Shown: positions 32,210 through 44,291 of the stretch, piece after piece
How the letters are laid out: each line of letters starts with the position of its first letter
Numbering within the stretch: position 1 is the first letter of the stretch
Assembly (NCBI RefSeq): GCF_050948215.1
Contig: NC_135152.1
Location: forward strand, 6,110,310 to 6,174,309
Reading direction: 5' to 3'
From: Halictus rubicundus
Lineage: Eukaryota; Arthropoda; Insecta; Hymenoptera; Halictidae
DNA length: 64,000 bases
The notes under the pieces: generated by a model
Told to the model about the DNA's origin: nothing
Seen by the model: only the letters and a program-made list of their open reading frames with translations
Database searches by the model: none
Made by a program: the position numbers and the translations under genes

Positions 32210-34396
32210 ACGCAACCGTCTAACATGTATACCGTTATCGTCTCCTTGCCTAGAGAGCCCCGGACCCGCTCTCTGTTGCTGATGATACGCCGCTGATCGA
32301 AGAGGTATCCGTTTCTTTATCGGGGGCTCTTTTGTCTTCGCAAGGTGATCGATGATCCCTACCGGCACGCAACTGACCTAGGTCCGGGTTTTCAGACTTT
32401 CGCAACTCGAGCCCGACGAGTACCGATCTTGACAGACCTCGAGTTCAACTTCAGAGAGATGACTCGATTTTTCTGGTTATTGTCTTTCTGGGGATCGTCA
32501 AGCTTTGCTCCGGTGGCGGACCCTTTTGGGAGCGTGCCCGAGGCTAGACATAGCTTGCATGTGTTCAGTGTGTCTTTTTAGCATACTCCTTCCCCTGGTT
32601 GTTACTATAAGCATCGATAGAGAACCTCCACCTAGGCGAATGCATTTTCCCGCATCTCCAATCCCTGCGATTTATGGTTACAGTGATCGAAACTCGCCGT
32701 TTCTTAGGAGAAGAAGAAAAATTATATATTATATGCTTCTATGTTCTTCGATATTGACAACAACAAAATTTGATTTCGGGTCAAAGGAAATAACTGGCAG
32801 ATTTTATGCATTTATGGCAAAAATGAGTGACTGCAATTTGACACGGTGCGAAGATTGAAAAATTGTAATGGCATCAATATATTACTTTCGACCTAGGAAA
32901 ATTATTAATACGTTCTTAGGTGGCTCCCGTGTTTTCTAGCAAATGCAGAAAATGTTATTTTGCATAAAGATGAGCAGACTGTTAATAACATACATATTTA
33001 GTAGAATCTGTTCGAAATCTTCATCGCGAGTCTGACACGATGCGCAAGGGGTTAACACGACTTTGATATAATGGGTCAAAATGAACCCAGAATCGATTGG
33101 ATTTCGATTCAATTTGAACATCTCCGACACCAAAATTCCTACGATTTTCCTGCCGACGATGGAACCGAAGAAACCGATTTCTTCAGGATCATACGATCTG
33201 GCCAGGTCCGTAGGAAAGTAGGAAATCGCCGTTGCAAACGCTACCGGGTAGCTTTCCCGTTAATAGAGTGCGACAGAAGTTCTTCCATTAACTTTCTAGT
33301 CCCGTCACGGCAATTTGCAAAGTACCTGCACGTGCGAATAAATCCTCCGGTGTGGCAGGAGTCGCGAGACGTCGTCGCGCCGGGTGACTTATTTATGATC
33401 ATCCTCTCGGCGGGGCCCGGGCTAAAGGGTTAACGGCGAAACAATGCGTTGGCCTACGTTGTTTTGATGCGGTCAGGACCGAGGAGATCGTTGAAAGGCC
33501 ACCCGAAACCCTTTTCGACGTGTGCCGGGGGGAAAATGTCCATCGGGAAATTCGCAGTGGCACTTTCTCTTCGGGAAAGGAAATCACCGAGACGGCAGCC
33601 TTTTCTTCGAAATTATGCCTCGTGCGTTGTTTGCGGTCTGCTGCTGTGCGTGAGTGAAAATTGAAGTGTTTGAGACCCTCGACCTTCGAGATATTTAATT
33701 TTTAAGACAATGCCGAAATAAAAAATTTGACTCTCCTCCAAGTTAAATTCCTCTAAAATTGAGTTCAAAGTTTAAAATATTTCGTATATTAAAATTTATA
33801 TTACCGATAGAACAGACCTGGGATTTTGTGCACTTTTTGATAAAATTTAAAACAGTGAGAAAATTAGACGAATATTTTGGATCTATTCAAATTAGCGAAG
33901 GAAGAAAGCACTTCGGTTTTTACCTGGTGCAATCAACGCTATTTTGATTTTTCAAAAAGATCCGCGGTCCATTGACGAGCGTTATGAATAGCAGAAAATG
34001 GAATCAAATTTCGTGACGACAGAAGATGCTCTCGAAAGATAATAAAAGTTCGGCTTGTTAATTTTTGCGCTGTGGAATGAAACATTTGTAGATTGATCCG
34101 GCAAAGTCGACGCGATTTCTTGAGCACACGAGGCATTCACGAGGCGAAACGGGACTCGAAATCAATTCCGAGCGAGCTGGAACGAGCACGATACTTCTCG
34201 AGCCCCCTAATTCCTTCTCGAGCACGATCTAAAAGCGATTCAAACGTCCCGAGTGACGAATCACTGAGCTTTTTCCGAAGAATCAGATAAGCCTGGCTCT
34301 ATAAACGGTAAGTGCCGCGGAAACAATGTTTGCCGAGGTTCTTCGGGGAAAAAAGAGCGAGAAGAAAAACAGAGAGAATGAAAGAGTGTGTGTATA
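32210..34396. other. Intergenic, nothing coding recognised
   Basis: Mixed composition. TTAA-adjacent sequence at 33048-33090 has the GGGTCAAAATGaACCC palindrome also seen near other TTAA elements, but element ends could not be matched. Open frames lack domains. Confidence 0.4.
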
Positions 34397-34397
34397 T

Positions 34398-34426
34398 GAG
34401 AGAGAGAGAGAGAGTGAGAGAGAGAG
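34398..34426. repeat. (GA)n microsatellite
   Basis: About 29 bp of GA with one GT interruption, preceded by a short GT run. Confidence 0.9.
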
Positions 34427-35370
34427 GCGTGCTCTGACGTTGGCAGCACGCTACCAGAACGACAATAGGGTAGGGGAAGTGTATAATTATTATTGGCAGC
34501 GTTACGGGGCGAAAGTTATCCTGGAAGAACGGCGAAAACTGTATGCGTGATTCCAGCCCGGACTCCTAATTACTTGCAGATAAATATCAAGCCGGGCCCC
34601 GCAAATGGCGTGCTCCTGCAGCGACGTCTGAGAGCTCGTCAGTCAAACCCGTCGACTATGCTCGGATGTTATCGTGCGCTGTAATAACCTTTGTATTACA
34701 CTTACCGCGAACTATGATGCTCTCGAAACATCAGAACGAAAGAAATATGATCCGACCTGTCAGTTCCCCGCCTAGACAGCGATTTGGACGCGCGCCTGAT
34801 CCTGATCCTCGATCCTGATCCTCGATCCCGGGCCCGATCCGGCCTGTCGAAGTTGCGTGCGCGACTGCCATGCTGATTGCGTACCTTGCTTATGCGATCT
34901 ATCAGTTATTCTGACCGGCCAGGTGATCGCTGCATTGGGATCGGTAATTGTTTGTCGACCGTGCGTTTCTAATGGTCTGTGTATCTATTCCAGTGTTCGT
35001 GCTCGTTCAGGTGGTTGAAATGCTCTTTCTTGTGTTCTCGGCTAGAGTAAATCACATTTTCAAGATTGTCGTGCTAAAATACTAATTTTCTAGTCTAATA
35101 ATAAATGATCAAATACTGTTTGACACGACTCTGTGTAATCTCGATCTTTCCCTTGCATGTTTAGGGCAACGTTTAGGGGAATCAAGACCCTTCGACGGTC
35201 GAAAACTGTTGAAAACGACGGCACGTACAGGTCGCGTTTCCTGTGGCGCGCAATCAGCCGCGTTTCGGAGCTACCGAGGACGGAGATAAGATCTCTTTTC
35301 CGGCTAACCGCGCATTAGATCGTCTGGGGGTGCGCCTGGTACACAACGACGAACTTCGAGGGAACGAGAC
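34427..35370. other. Intergenic, GC-rich in part
   Basis: Contains a short run of GATCCT/GATCC-type repeats at 34796-34840. No gene recognised. Confidence 0.4.
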
Positions 35371-35413
35371 TGAGAGAGAGAGAGAAAGAGAAAGGCGACA
35401 GGTAGATACAGAG

Positions 35414-35475
<62 letters not shown>

Positions 35476-35476
35476 G
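35371..35476. repeat. Long (GA)n microsatellite, compound
   Basis: GA-rich tract of about 105 bp in two blocks separated by a 25-bp interruption; the longest such tract in the window. Confidence 0.95.
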
Positions 35477-36612
35477 TAGTTGAAGAACAGCGTGCCCGAT
35501 ACTCCGCCGCCAGCACGTAAGATATTGTTCTCCCGATGAAATTAATAGTGGGCCCCGTAAGCCCCGCCACGTAACATTAATCCTCGCGGTATTAGTGACA
35601 CCCTGAAGAGCCCGCGGGCTCGGACGGCTCGAGGGGGTAGGACACGGACGGAACTCGAGGAGCCCAGAATCGTGCGAAGGAGACAACGCGAGATTCGGTG
35701 TTAGAAGGCTCGAGCGATCCGGAGAGCAGAAAGGGGGAGGGAGTGATCCTGAAGAGAAACCGAGATCCTAAAGAGGGAGAAAGAGATCCTGATGAGAGAG
35801 GGAGAGACGTTGAAGAGAACGAGAAGAGCCCGGCAGGATATTACATTCGCGAGGCTGGCAGACCGAGCGGAAGAAGAGGAGCAAACTCCCGGGGGGGTGG
35901 GTGGAGAAGGGTGCAAGAGGGGTCGGTTGAAGAGACTCTTCAAGTTGTCCACGGGAAGGAAGATTTGTGCGGCTCTTCTCTTTCTCCGCCTCGCCCTGCC
36001 ACCCCTTTCGCTCCGGTCCGTGGATCTGAAATAAATGGTTATCGTGGATTACCCCCGGATGCTGACACGTCATAATGGCGGGGATTCGCCTTAACCCACT
36101 GGCGCGTCATTGGAGAACGATATTTCTTCATCTGTCGGTCATTATCGCGCGATTAATGCCGCGCGACCTTACCGCGGCTTCCGTGTTTCTGCCGTGCGAT
36201 CACCCCGGCGGGAATTTTGAATCTGGAATCGAATGGGTCTCCTGTTTGACCGGAAGCGCATGCTGGGAAGAGGGTGGACACTGTCTTCGAAATAGGTATG
36301 CAATTACTAAAGAGTTTTACTGCTCGTTTCACTTTTCACTCTGTTAATATCTACACTTCATGAATAATTGAATTAATATATTTCCGACCGACGTTCTTTT
36401 TTATGTTCACCTTTCTGTTCTTTTTCATATCTTCGAATGAATTACGATTCCATCTTCCGTTCACGGATTATTTCAACTCAGTTTGACCTAAAGAGACCAA
36501 ACTGATTTATTTACTGCAAGAGAAAAATGACTAATACGACTAATATTAATTCTAGTCAAGTTGTGATTAGATAAGATACGTCCATTTACGTTTCATTCAA
36601 GTAAGTCATGAA

Positions 36613-36614
<2 letters not shown>
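35477..36614. other. Intergenic, GC-rich then AT-rich
   Basis: GC- and purine-rich to about 36290, then AT-rich. Glu/Arg- or Ser/Leu-rich open frames across it reflect the purine bias and are not supported as genes. Confidence 0.4.

Positions 36615-36682
<68 letters not shown>
36615..36682. repeat. (CT)n microsatellite
   Basis: About 68 bp of CT dinucleotides with a single CC interruption. Confidence 0.95.
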
Positions 36683-38699
36683 GTCAGTACAAAAATACAG
36701 ATGATTAATAAGAATATCAGAATTAAGAACCTATCAGGATTAAACAATTGCATATACACTCAGGAAATAATTGTTAACAGTCCATTTAAGGGTTGGAGGT
36801 CTGCAGGAATATTGCGTGAGAACTTCTGCAGCTGAAAATTGTACATTTATTTTTTTAGAAGTTTGTTGGCGCAGCAGCTATTTTAATACCACCGAGCAGA
36901 GGTCGTAGAAAATTGTTGCACGCTGGGGGAAACAGTGTGGCGAGGTCGAGCGTTATCCGGCTCGTCGAAGAAAGAAAAAGTCGTCCTCGTGGGGGCACGG
37001 TAGATATGCATCCAGCTTGTAAACGTTTTTTCTGTCCGCAGCCAGTACAAAGGTTAACGTGCAACCCGGTAGTACCAGGAGAACGCCAGGGATCACGACA
37101 GCTGATGGGGACAGAGCTCGAGGGACGATCAATAATATAATACCTCGTCGCCCCGGGTACCACCATGCTATCGCACCATCAAACGCTCCGGCCTCCATGC
37201 ACTCGGATCCGCTTATCGTTCGCCTTTTCGTGAACGTGTTTTGTATTTCTTTGCGCCTCGACCGTGAACGCTTTTGCCATCTTGTGACTTGCTGGCCAGA
37301 AAGTCCATTAACAAACGATATAAAATTTATAAAATGACATTAAAAAGCGAAATCCGCTGGGTGTGAAAAATCTTGATAACAACAACGTGCAATCTGCAGT
37401 AGATCTGCGAAATTATCTTTCCCCGGTGAATTCATCGAGCTTGAGAAGGATTTACACAGAAATTAGGATTTAGAAAATTGATATGCGGATATAGGAGATT
37501 GTTGACCTATATTCGAGCATTGTTTAGTTATTTATTACAAAATATATTTGTAGAACGCACGAGTGGCCTCTTGACAGGGGTAGAACGGTTCTAGCTGCGT
37601 GTAAGGGGTTGATACCCTTCTCCGTTAGGGGCTGAGCTAGGTTTCAAGGTACATTGTGCTGTCATCTAACGACACAGGTCATGAACTAAATACATTACCC
37701 TCCGAGATCTACAAAATCATACGATTCTATGGATTATATGAAGCTACGTATTACAGATTTGTGTAAATTAATGTTTCTTTAAAATATTGTAACAAAACTG
37801 GCTGTACTGGTCAAAAGAAACAGACTTTTTGCTAAAAACTCAGTCGGTAACGTCGAAATGTGCAGAATTCCCCTAGATTTACAGATTCCTTCTGCATCGA
37901 TCGAGGAAAGTCATTGGGAGTTTGGACGAATCTCCGTTAGGGTACCAATGTAAAATTTAAATTCAAAACGGCGTTTTTCTGACACTAGATAATTACTATA
38001 GCGTACCTAACCCAGAATTCTAATCGCTAATCAATATCAAATTAAAACAGCTCTTACCGAGTCTATCTATCGCATTATCAATTTATCTATGAATATACTA
38101 ATTTTTCTTTGTCAGAAGATGGGTTTAGTTAGAAGGGTTAAGGTTTTGAAATAATTTAATTAGATCTAACAAAATACTTCATAGGTTTCTTTATATTTCA
38201 GAACACCACATTATACAGAATTCCTTACATTTGCACTACAGATGTACAACAAAACGCCGATACACCGTCCAAAGCGCCAATCAGCTTACTCCGTAAAGTG
38301 TTTATTCAATGTTTTCGTTCAGGTCCTAGAATACAACTGGTGAAAGAGGAATAAACAATGGATACGCTCTAGGGAAATTGTGTGAAGCACCTAAAAAAAA
38401 AAGAACAACGCAAACTATTTTCTAGGTTTTGGGTACATTTCACACGTGGACCTATCACAACTACGCCATATATATACATAGGTATAATATAAATTCTAAC
38501 GTCGAGTAAAGCGGAGAACGGCCCCGTTCTTCCTTGCTATTTATTGCTTTTGCAGGTAGACAACAGCCGACGTTCTCTCGGCCGCTAAGCTAAACAACGG
38601 CTCCCAGTGGGATTGTTTAAAAAGCTCGGGGCGACAGGGTGATTTATAAACGTACGCGCCCGACCGCCATGCATTGCAATCTAGAGTCGCGTGGCATGT
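36683..38699. other. Intergenic upstream of the mir-993 hairpin on the + strand side
   Basis: A GC-rich islet lies at about 36880-37310, with AT-rich DNA after it. No gene recognised. Because mir-993 is on the minus strand, this region is downstream of the miRNA and may hold the 3' part of its primary transcript. Confidence 0.4.
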
Positions 38700-38781
38700 C
38701 ATCCGTAAGATACCTGTAGAGACGAGCTTCTGATATTTACAATTCTACAAAAGCCCGGATCTACAGGGTAGATCACGAATG
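38700..38781 (-). ncRNA. mir-993: mir-993 microRNA precursor
   Basis: Read on the minus strand, the 5p arm (38770-38747) begins TACCCTGTAGATCCGGGCTT. The 3p arm (38730-38708) begins GAAGCTCGTCTCTACAGGTA, which as I recall it matches arthropod miR-993-3p throughout its 23 nt. The arms pair: ACC-CUGUAGA with UCUACAG-GGU around one bulged C, then CGGGCUU with GAGCUCG-type pairs (one G-U). A 16-nt loop (38731-38746) separates them. The lower stem continues for about 12 positions with 10 paired, to 38781 and 38700. The 5p arm shares the ACCCUGUAG seed region with miR-10, to which mir-993 is related, but the CGGGCUUUUGU 3' half and the 3p arm exclude mir-10. mir-993 is a known Hox-cluster miRNA. 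It lies about 26 kb beyond the Dfd polyadenylation signals and on the opposite strand. Promoter and primary transcript are not visible. Confidence 0.95.
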
Positions 38782-38789
38782 TGCCTATC

Positions 38790-40690
38790 TTATGCAACCA
38801 CGCAGGCCCCGCTCTTCGGTAGCGATATCTGCAACACAGAGAAGCCCAGTTTTTATTCTCGCCCGCCATCGGCGCCAAGAGTCTCAATTTCTCTTCAATC
38901 TTTGTAGAAAGTTGGAAAAAGACATTTAATTTTGTGCAAGAGAGAAAGAAGAATTTATACGATCGTGTGGAGAAGTCATGCAGATAAAAATAGAACAGTA
39001 GATCTTCCAAGATAAAATCCAACGTTATTAAAAACTTTACATAAAGTCGTACAGGAAAATTTGGCTTCGCGTACAACAGAATTATGTTTGTTCAGTGGTT
39101 TCGCTTGAAGCAGCCAAAAAAAAAAAATAAATATAGAATTCATTCTTGCTCTTTTATAGAAAATTGTACGAGAACTAAATAATAATTCATCAGGTCTTGT
39201 ACTTGATATGTTTAAACTGTAAATTGTTTGTATCCAAGAAAAGAGAAAATAGAATGCTGGAAATTAAATTTCGATTGTTCTCTAACACTTAGACTTTCAT
39301 TTGATTTACATTTTTAAGTGGCAGAATTATTTATCCAGATTCTAAAATTAATTTTCATAAAAGTCCAAGAGTATTAATGTCACAAACAAATTGCTTTGTT
39401 TTTATCGAATTTTAGTAACTATTTAATGTGCTGAATTGTATAGAAAAATGTAGCAAGATATTTAATTTTGTTTTCGATATATGTAAAACATAATTTCCTC
39501 GAAAATTGCTTGTAGTTTGGAAGGACGATTGACTGTGTCTATGTAAATTTAATATGTATAGAATACAATTTACTTTAGAAGAACGATTAACAGCGTATGT
39601 AAAATACAAGCTGCTCTCGGTGAAGCAACAATAAAGTTAATACCAATACGCCGACCGAATCGAACAATAGCCGTCTGATCGAGTGATCCGTGAGCATGGT
39701 CGCGCCAGAGCAACGAGCATGACTATACCGAGCTGGCACGGATTAGAAATTTCGTTACGGACGTCGTTCGGTGCGTGACGTCGGAAAACCTCCGCCGAAA
39801 CCGGACGTGACCTGGCATGCACATCCGGAATACGGTTAAGGGAAGTCGAGAATTAATGCGGTGTCCTGCGCACGGTTACGTTTTCTGCGATTTTAGCGGC
39901 CGATCGGATGAGCTCTACAGCGCGATACTGAAACCGAATGAAACAATGTTTTAATGATCGTAATCTAGCGCAAACAAACGGACCACAGTACAGTACAGCA
40001 CGCAGCATCAGAGGGCCAATGGTACTTGTCTCCTCTTCAATGAAAACAGAAAATAAAAACTCCATTACTTACAACCGATGCAGAAAATTAAAACAAGAAA
40101 AGATCACAGAGATAACTGACACATAGCAATAACAGGCAACCAGGTTTGACCCCCAGCGAGAAACCTCTTCGACAAACACAAGATGGCAGAAACCACGATT
40201 CCATCCAGAATCACCGAAAACCGAGAGAATAGATAATGCCGGACGCGAGACGAGACGATAAGCGTTGGTCACTTTCCAGTGATGGCCAAACGATCGGCCA
40301 TTGTTTGTTACTCGCTCGAGCAACAGGCGAGGCAAATAGCTCGCGTGCAACACTGCTGGACAGAGCTCGAAGCAAGAAAGCGCACGGAACACGAAACGGA
40401 AGCCACTCGATTTCACGAAATTCCATGGGTGGCTGTGGCGCGCGCTCGCTCGTTTGCGCGCGCGCGCGCGCACACCTTTCTGCTACGCTCATGGAATCCA
40501 GGTCGTAGTATCGACACGCGGAGAATACGATTAGGCGAGCGAAACGGGACGAGGCTACGAGCTACGCGATTCTACACGCAAAAGCGACTGACCAGTCAAG
40601 GTCAGCTCCGAGGCTGTACACGCGGCCCTATTCGAGAAGCTTTTCGCAGATGGAAGATCATGTCAGCCGTTCTAGATGATCAAAATGGAA
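38790..40690. other. Intergenic, upstream of mir-993 on its own strand
   Basis: AT-rich to about 39640, then GC-richer at 39640-39900 and 40200-40700, including a (GC)n run at 40457-40470. This is the side from which the mir-993 primary transcript must start, so its promoter may lie here or farther along; no core promoter element was recognised. Confidence 0.4.
40457..40472. repeat. (GC)n tract, followed by CA steps
   Basis: Alternating GCGCGC run of about 16 bp; alternating purine-pyrimidine DNA of this kind can adopt Z-DNA. Confidence 0.85.
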
Positions 40691-40694
40691 GACG

Positions 40695-41410
40695 CCGAGT
40701 ACAAGCAGCAGTTGGGAAAATGTTGGCGTCTGAAGGGAACGATGCTCCTAGTCGCTTAACTTTTGCCCCTGACTCAAATTGATGCTAACTTCACGTTTTA
40801 GAGGAATCAGTTAGAGGGAGCCAGTAGAATTTGCTGTTTGCCGTCAGACGCCTACTTCCACGCTTAGAGGAGCTAGCTCGTGAGGACTATGAGGATAGAA
40901 TGAGATTTCTGTTGGACTATTTTGGATACATTGTTCCGAAAAGTTTTCAATTGGGTACTGCTTTCAGACGTAGAACCTGGATTGAGTCTACTTATATTTT
41001 TCTCTTCAGACGCCTACTTCTACCTTGCTTATAAAAGCTAGCTCATGGATATAAGGATAGGAGGATGGTAATTAGCGTCTGAAAGGAATGAGGCAAGTAT
41101 TAGCCAATTTTGCGTACCTCGTTCCAAAAAGTCTTCGATTTGGTAGTGCCTTTCAGCAAAGAGACTTCGAGTGGGTCTACTTATCTTGTTCTCTTCGGAC
41201 GTCCAGTTCAATGTTGCTTATATCAGCTAGTTAATGGTAATTGGCGTCTGAGAGGAACGAGGCTGTGAAGATCCAATCTCGGGTGCCTGGTCCCCGAAAA
41301 GATCTCAAATTGAAGCATTTCTCAAACTTAGTAGCCTACAAACCAGGCTCCGTCAAGAGTCGCCAATCTTAGACGCCAACTTCCACGTTGCTCACACCGT
41401 TCATCCGCAA
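40695..41410. repeat. Degenerate tandem array, ~175-bp unit, about 4 copies
   Basis: Units contain (C/T)AGACGCCtACTTCyAC at 40845, 41007, 41194 and 41370, preceded by TTGGCGTCTGA(A/G)(A/G)GGAACGA-type sequence and followed by AGCTAGcTC and CGAAAAG(T/A)yTTC(A/G)A. Spacing is 162, 187 and 175 bp. GACGCC and GGCGTC cores are mutually inverted, so each unit also has dyad symmetry. No coding signature. Confidence 0.6.
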
Positions 41411-42258
41411 CAAAAAAGGTGATACACCCAGACTCATCCGCACGTGCACTACAGGACCCCCCAAAAGATCTGATCTCATGCAAAACCCGAACGAGGATCG
41501 TCCACCTTGCTCCAGAGACTCATGCACGCTTGCGAGGCCTCGGCCGAGGTAAAGAAAAATCATGCGTGAACTCACGGATCCATGGTGCGACGATGACGGT
41601 CGTGTGCCACCGCGTGGCTGATGTGCGTGTATATGTACATGCGCGTGCTGGAGGCTGTCTCCTCTCACTGGTCTCTCGGTTCCCACTAGTCAGCGGCACT
41701 CGTGGCGTTGTTCGACGGGATGAGAGGAAAATTCGCGGGAACCCCCGGGGGCTGCGAGAGAGAAGATCCGCGTAGAACTGGTCGGAAGGGCCAACGCCCT
41801 TGCGAAACGAAACGAAACGGAACGCGCGGGCCGACTGTCCTTTTTGGCCATGAGCGTGCCGGAGAAGGCATATTCGGCGACAAGCGCGAATCCTCGAGTC
41901 GCGGGGCGTCTCTCCCACGGCTGCCCGGCCGAACCCAGGGGCATCCCCCGGATTCTGCGATGATTGGACCGCGCGCACACCCCCGTCCCTCCCCGCGAAA
42001 CCCCACCAACGAGGGACAGGGGGATGCCACCGCACAGGGCTGTATCAACTCGAACGGTCGCCCCAGAAACCCGAGGCACCCGCCAGCATCCCCCTTCGAA
42101 ATGAGTATTGATAACACATTATTCCACGGCCTGGCGACGCACGCGTCCTAATGCCGCGAGCCCGGATTAGCGGATAGAGCGCCCGGAAATTTCGGCTTTG
42201 CGTTCTGCCTAGGACCTCCAACTCGCATAATAGATACTCTCTTCGTTTCATGGCTCGC

Positions 42259-42260
<2 letters not shown>
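41411..42260. other. Intergenic GC-rich islet
   Basis: One of the strongest GC islets in the window, with long overlapping open frames on both strands. All are rich in Arg, Pro, Gly and Ser and lack domains. This pattern reflects scarcity of stop codons in GC-rich DNA. Confidence 0.45.

Positions 42261-42311
<51 letters not shown>
42261..42311. repeat. (GA)n microsatellite
   Basis: About 51 bp of pure GA dinucleotides. Confidence 0.95.
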
Positions 42312-42313
<2 letters not shown>

Positions 42314-42394
42314 CGGAGAGTTTGCTACCTCGAAGAGGAAGAGAGCCTGCTAAAAAGTAACTGATGGATGAGTGTGTGGATTTGACTGTTTGTC

Positions 42395-42765
42395 CAGGTG
42401 TTTCCTAGAGACTTTAAATGGAGGCTCTTCGTCTTCTATCTTGAAGAAGAACAGACTTCAAGAACTAGTAACGAGAGCACTGGAACAAGACAGATTGTGA
42501 AAGAATACGTGGATGTAAATATTTGTCTATTTGGTTTGTAGAGTCTCTTCGTCTCCTATGTAGAAGATGAAGAGGCTTTAAGAACTAACAATCAGAAATT
42601 TGGAATAAGCGAGAAATGAGTACTCGACTATACGTTTCGTAGAAACTTTGAATAGAGATTTTTTGTCTCCTATTCTGGGAACGAAGAAGCCTTAGATAGA
42701 AATTCTTCATCTTCTGTCTTGCAGAAGAGAATTGCATGTTTCGTAGAAAATTTAATTAAACAGAG
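42395..42765. repeat. Degenerate tandem repeat, ~120-bp unit, 3 copies
   Basis: Repeated blocks are GTTTCsTAGArACTTTrAATrGAG, CTCTTCGTCTyCTAT and GAAGAnGAAnAGrCTT(C/T)AAGAACTA, at about 42400, 42535 and 42640. Diverged, non-coding. Confidence 0.55.
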
Positions 42766-43047
42766 ACGACGGAAATATAACCATGTCTAATTTGTCCAAA
42801 ATCTTCATCTCGAATTTAACTCGGTTTAATTCAACAAGGGTTCTAAGATCTGAGAAAAATTTGCAAGAAAGAAATAAGAAAGAGTACATAATTAATATGA
42901 ATATCATAATTCATATATCTAACCGGAAACGAATCCCCAAGACCATGTACTTGTACGTTTCGATTACCATCTTCCGCTCCAATTTACCCGATAAAATTGT
43001 CCATGCAAAAATGTCGGACGTAGGTTCGTTATCATTGTAGGTTTGTA

Positions 43048-43088
43048 CACATACACATACACACACACACACACATACGCGCGCGCGA
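43048..43088. repeat. Compound (CA)n/(CG)n tract
   Basis: CACATA units, then (CA)n, then CGCGCGCG: a continuous alternating purine-pyrimidine run of about 40 bp with Z-DNA potential. Confidence 0.9.
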
Positions 43089-44217
43089 GCCACACTGGGG
43101 TGTTGCTTATTAACGAATGCATCTTAGCATTCGTTGTTTCTTCGTTTTCGATTCGGAATACTGACGCGTAATTAAGAACTGCCTGTGCCGCTGTTGCCTT
43201 ATGTATTATGTAACGTGATGGGGAGGTAGTGATTAGGTATCTGGAATTCTTCTTATGAAATTCTCGCGCGCGTATTCATGCATTATTTACGCCCTCGTGC
43301 TACACGAGGGAGAACTGGATTCATGTGGGCATGTGTTCAAGAAGCGAGCCTCGATGGCTTGTCGCTTGCATGTCTAAGCAGAAAGTGGTGTTAATGCGAT
43401 TGCTAAACACCTTACGTCGGTGTCTGTACTCATCCCCGTGGCGGCGGCAACTTTCTACGAGGATGGAAAGTCCACTTAACCCTGACATTACTCCGCGTTC
43501 GTTTTCAGCTAAAACAACCACACAGTATTCCGGAAATTCTGAGAATACTGACTCCTCGAAAAAGTGAGGTCTGTTCTGTTCGTAATTAGTAAAATGTGGA
43601 TTTTCGGCATACGTGAAATACGAAACAGTAAATACACCAGAAAATTTTGAGATTGTACTTAGACTCTGGACATTCATGCGAAATAAACATTTTCTTGGCA
43701 CTAATTTTCTTTGAGATTATCTTCGGAACAACCACTAAATATTAGGGGATTCACAAAATTTCCTATGTACAAAACTTAGGAAGAATTTAATTCTGTTGAA
43801 CATATTAAGAAAACAAATTTTCCATTTCCCTACAGTTTGTTGCAAAGGTGGAACATTTTTATTTTGCATGAAGATCCTCACAGGTTGTAGACAAATCTTT
43901 TAATCGAGAAACAAATTAACCAGCCTAACCATTTGAAGTAGAAATCAATGCAAGATGTGAATGCTCTATAGACCCAATCAAGAGTCAATCAAACTCGTCC
44001 CAGAGTCACAGACCTCCCCAACCGAGTCCCCAAGAAACAAAGAAAAATCCAAGCAACAAGGCCAGAAATTCCTGAAGAAACAGGGCTAAGTTCGACTAGA
44101 ACTCTACCGGGAAGCTCAGCTGGGACACGATTGTCGGTGGCTACAGCCCTGGCATCGTTTCTATTCGGCCAGGATCGTGTGGCCTCGGCCCGGAATCCCT
44201 GTCAACTGGATCACGGG
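43089..44217. other. Intergenic with two short perfect hairpins
   Basis: AACGAATGC/GCATTCGTT around a 6-nt loop at 43112-43135, and CCCTCGTG/CACGAGGG around CTA at 43292-43310. Otherwise AT-rich with no recognised gene. Confidence 0.45.
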
Positions 44218-44291
44218 CGAAAGAGGGAGAGAGAGAAAGAGAGCCAGAAGGAGAGACGGAGAGACAAAGCGCGAAAGAGAAGAGGAGAGGG
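44218..44291. repeat. Purine-rich GA/GGA tract
   Basis: Imperfect GA repeats interspersed with GGAGA and AAAG; about 74 bp almost free of pyrimidines. Confidence 0.8.

Noticed and set aside
38747..38770. Initial reading of the ACCCTGTAGATCC arm as mir-10
   Set aside because: The downstream CGGGCTTTTGT half and the opposite arm (GAAGCTCGTCTCTACAGG) fit miR-993, not miR-10. No second hairpin of the miR-10 type was seen in the window.
41520..42151. Several 120-170-codon frames in a GC-rich islet
   Set aside because: Opposing frames are open over the same bases and show only composition bias (Arg, Pro, Gly). No domain recognised.
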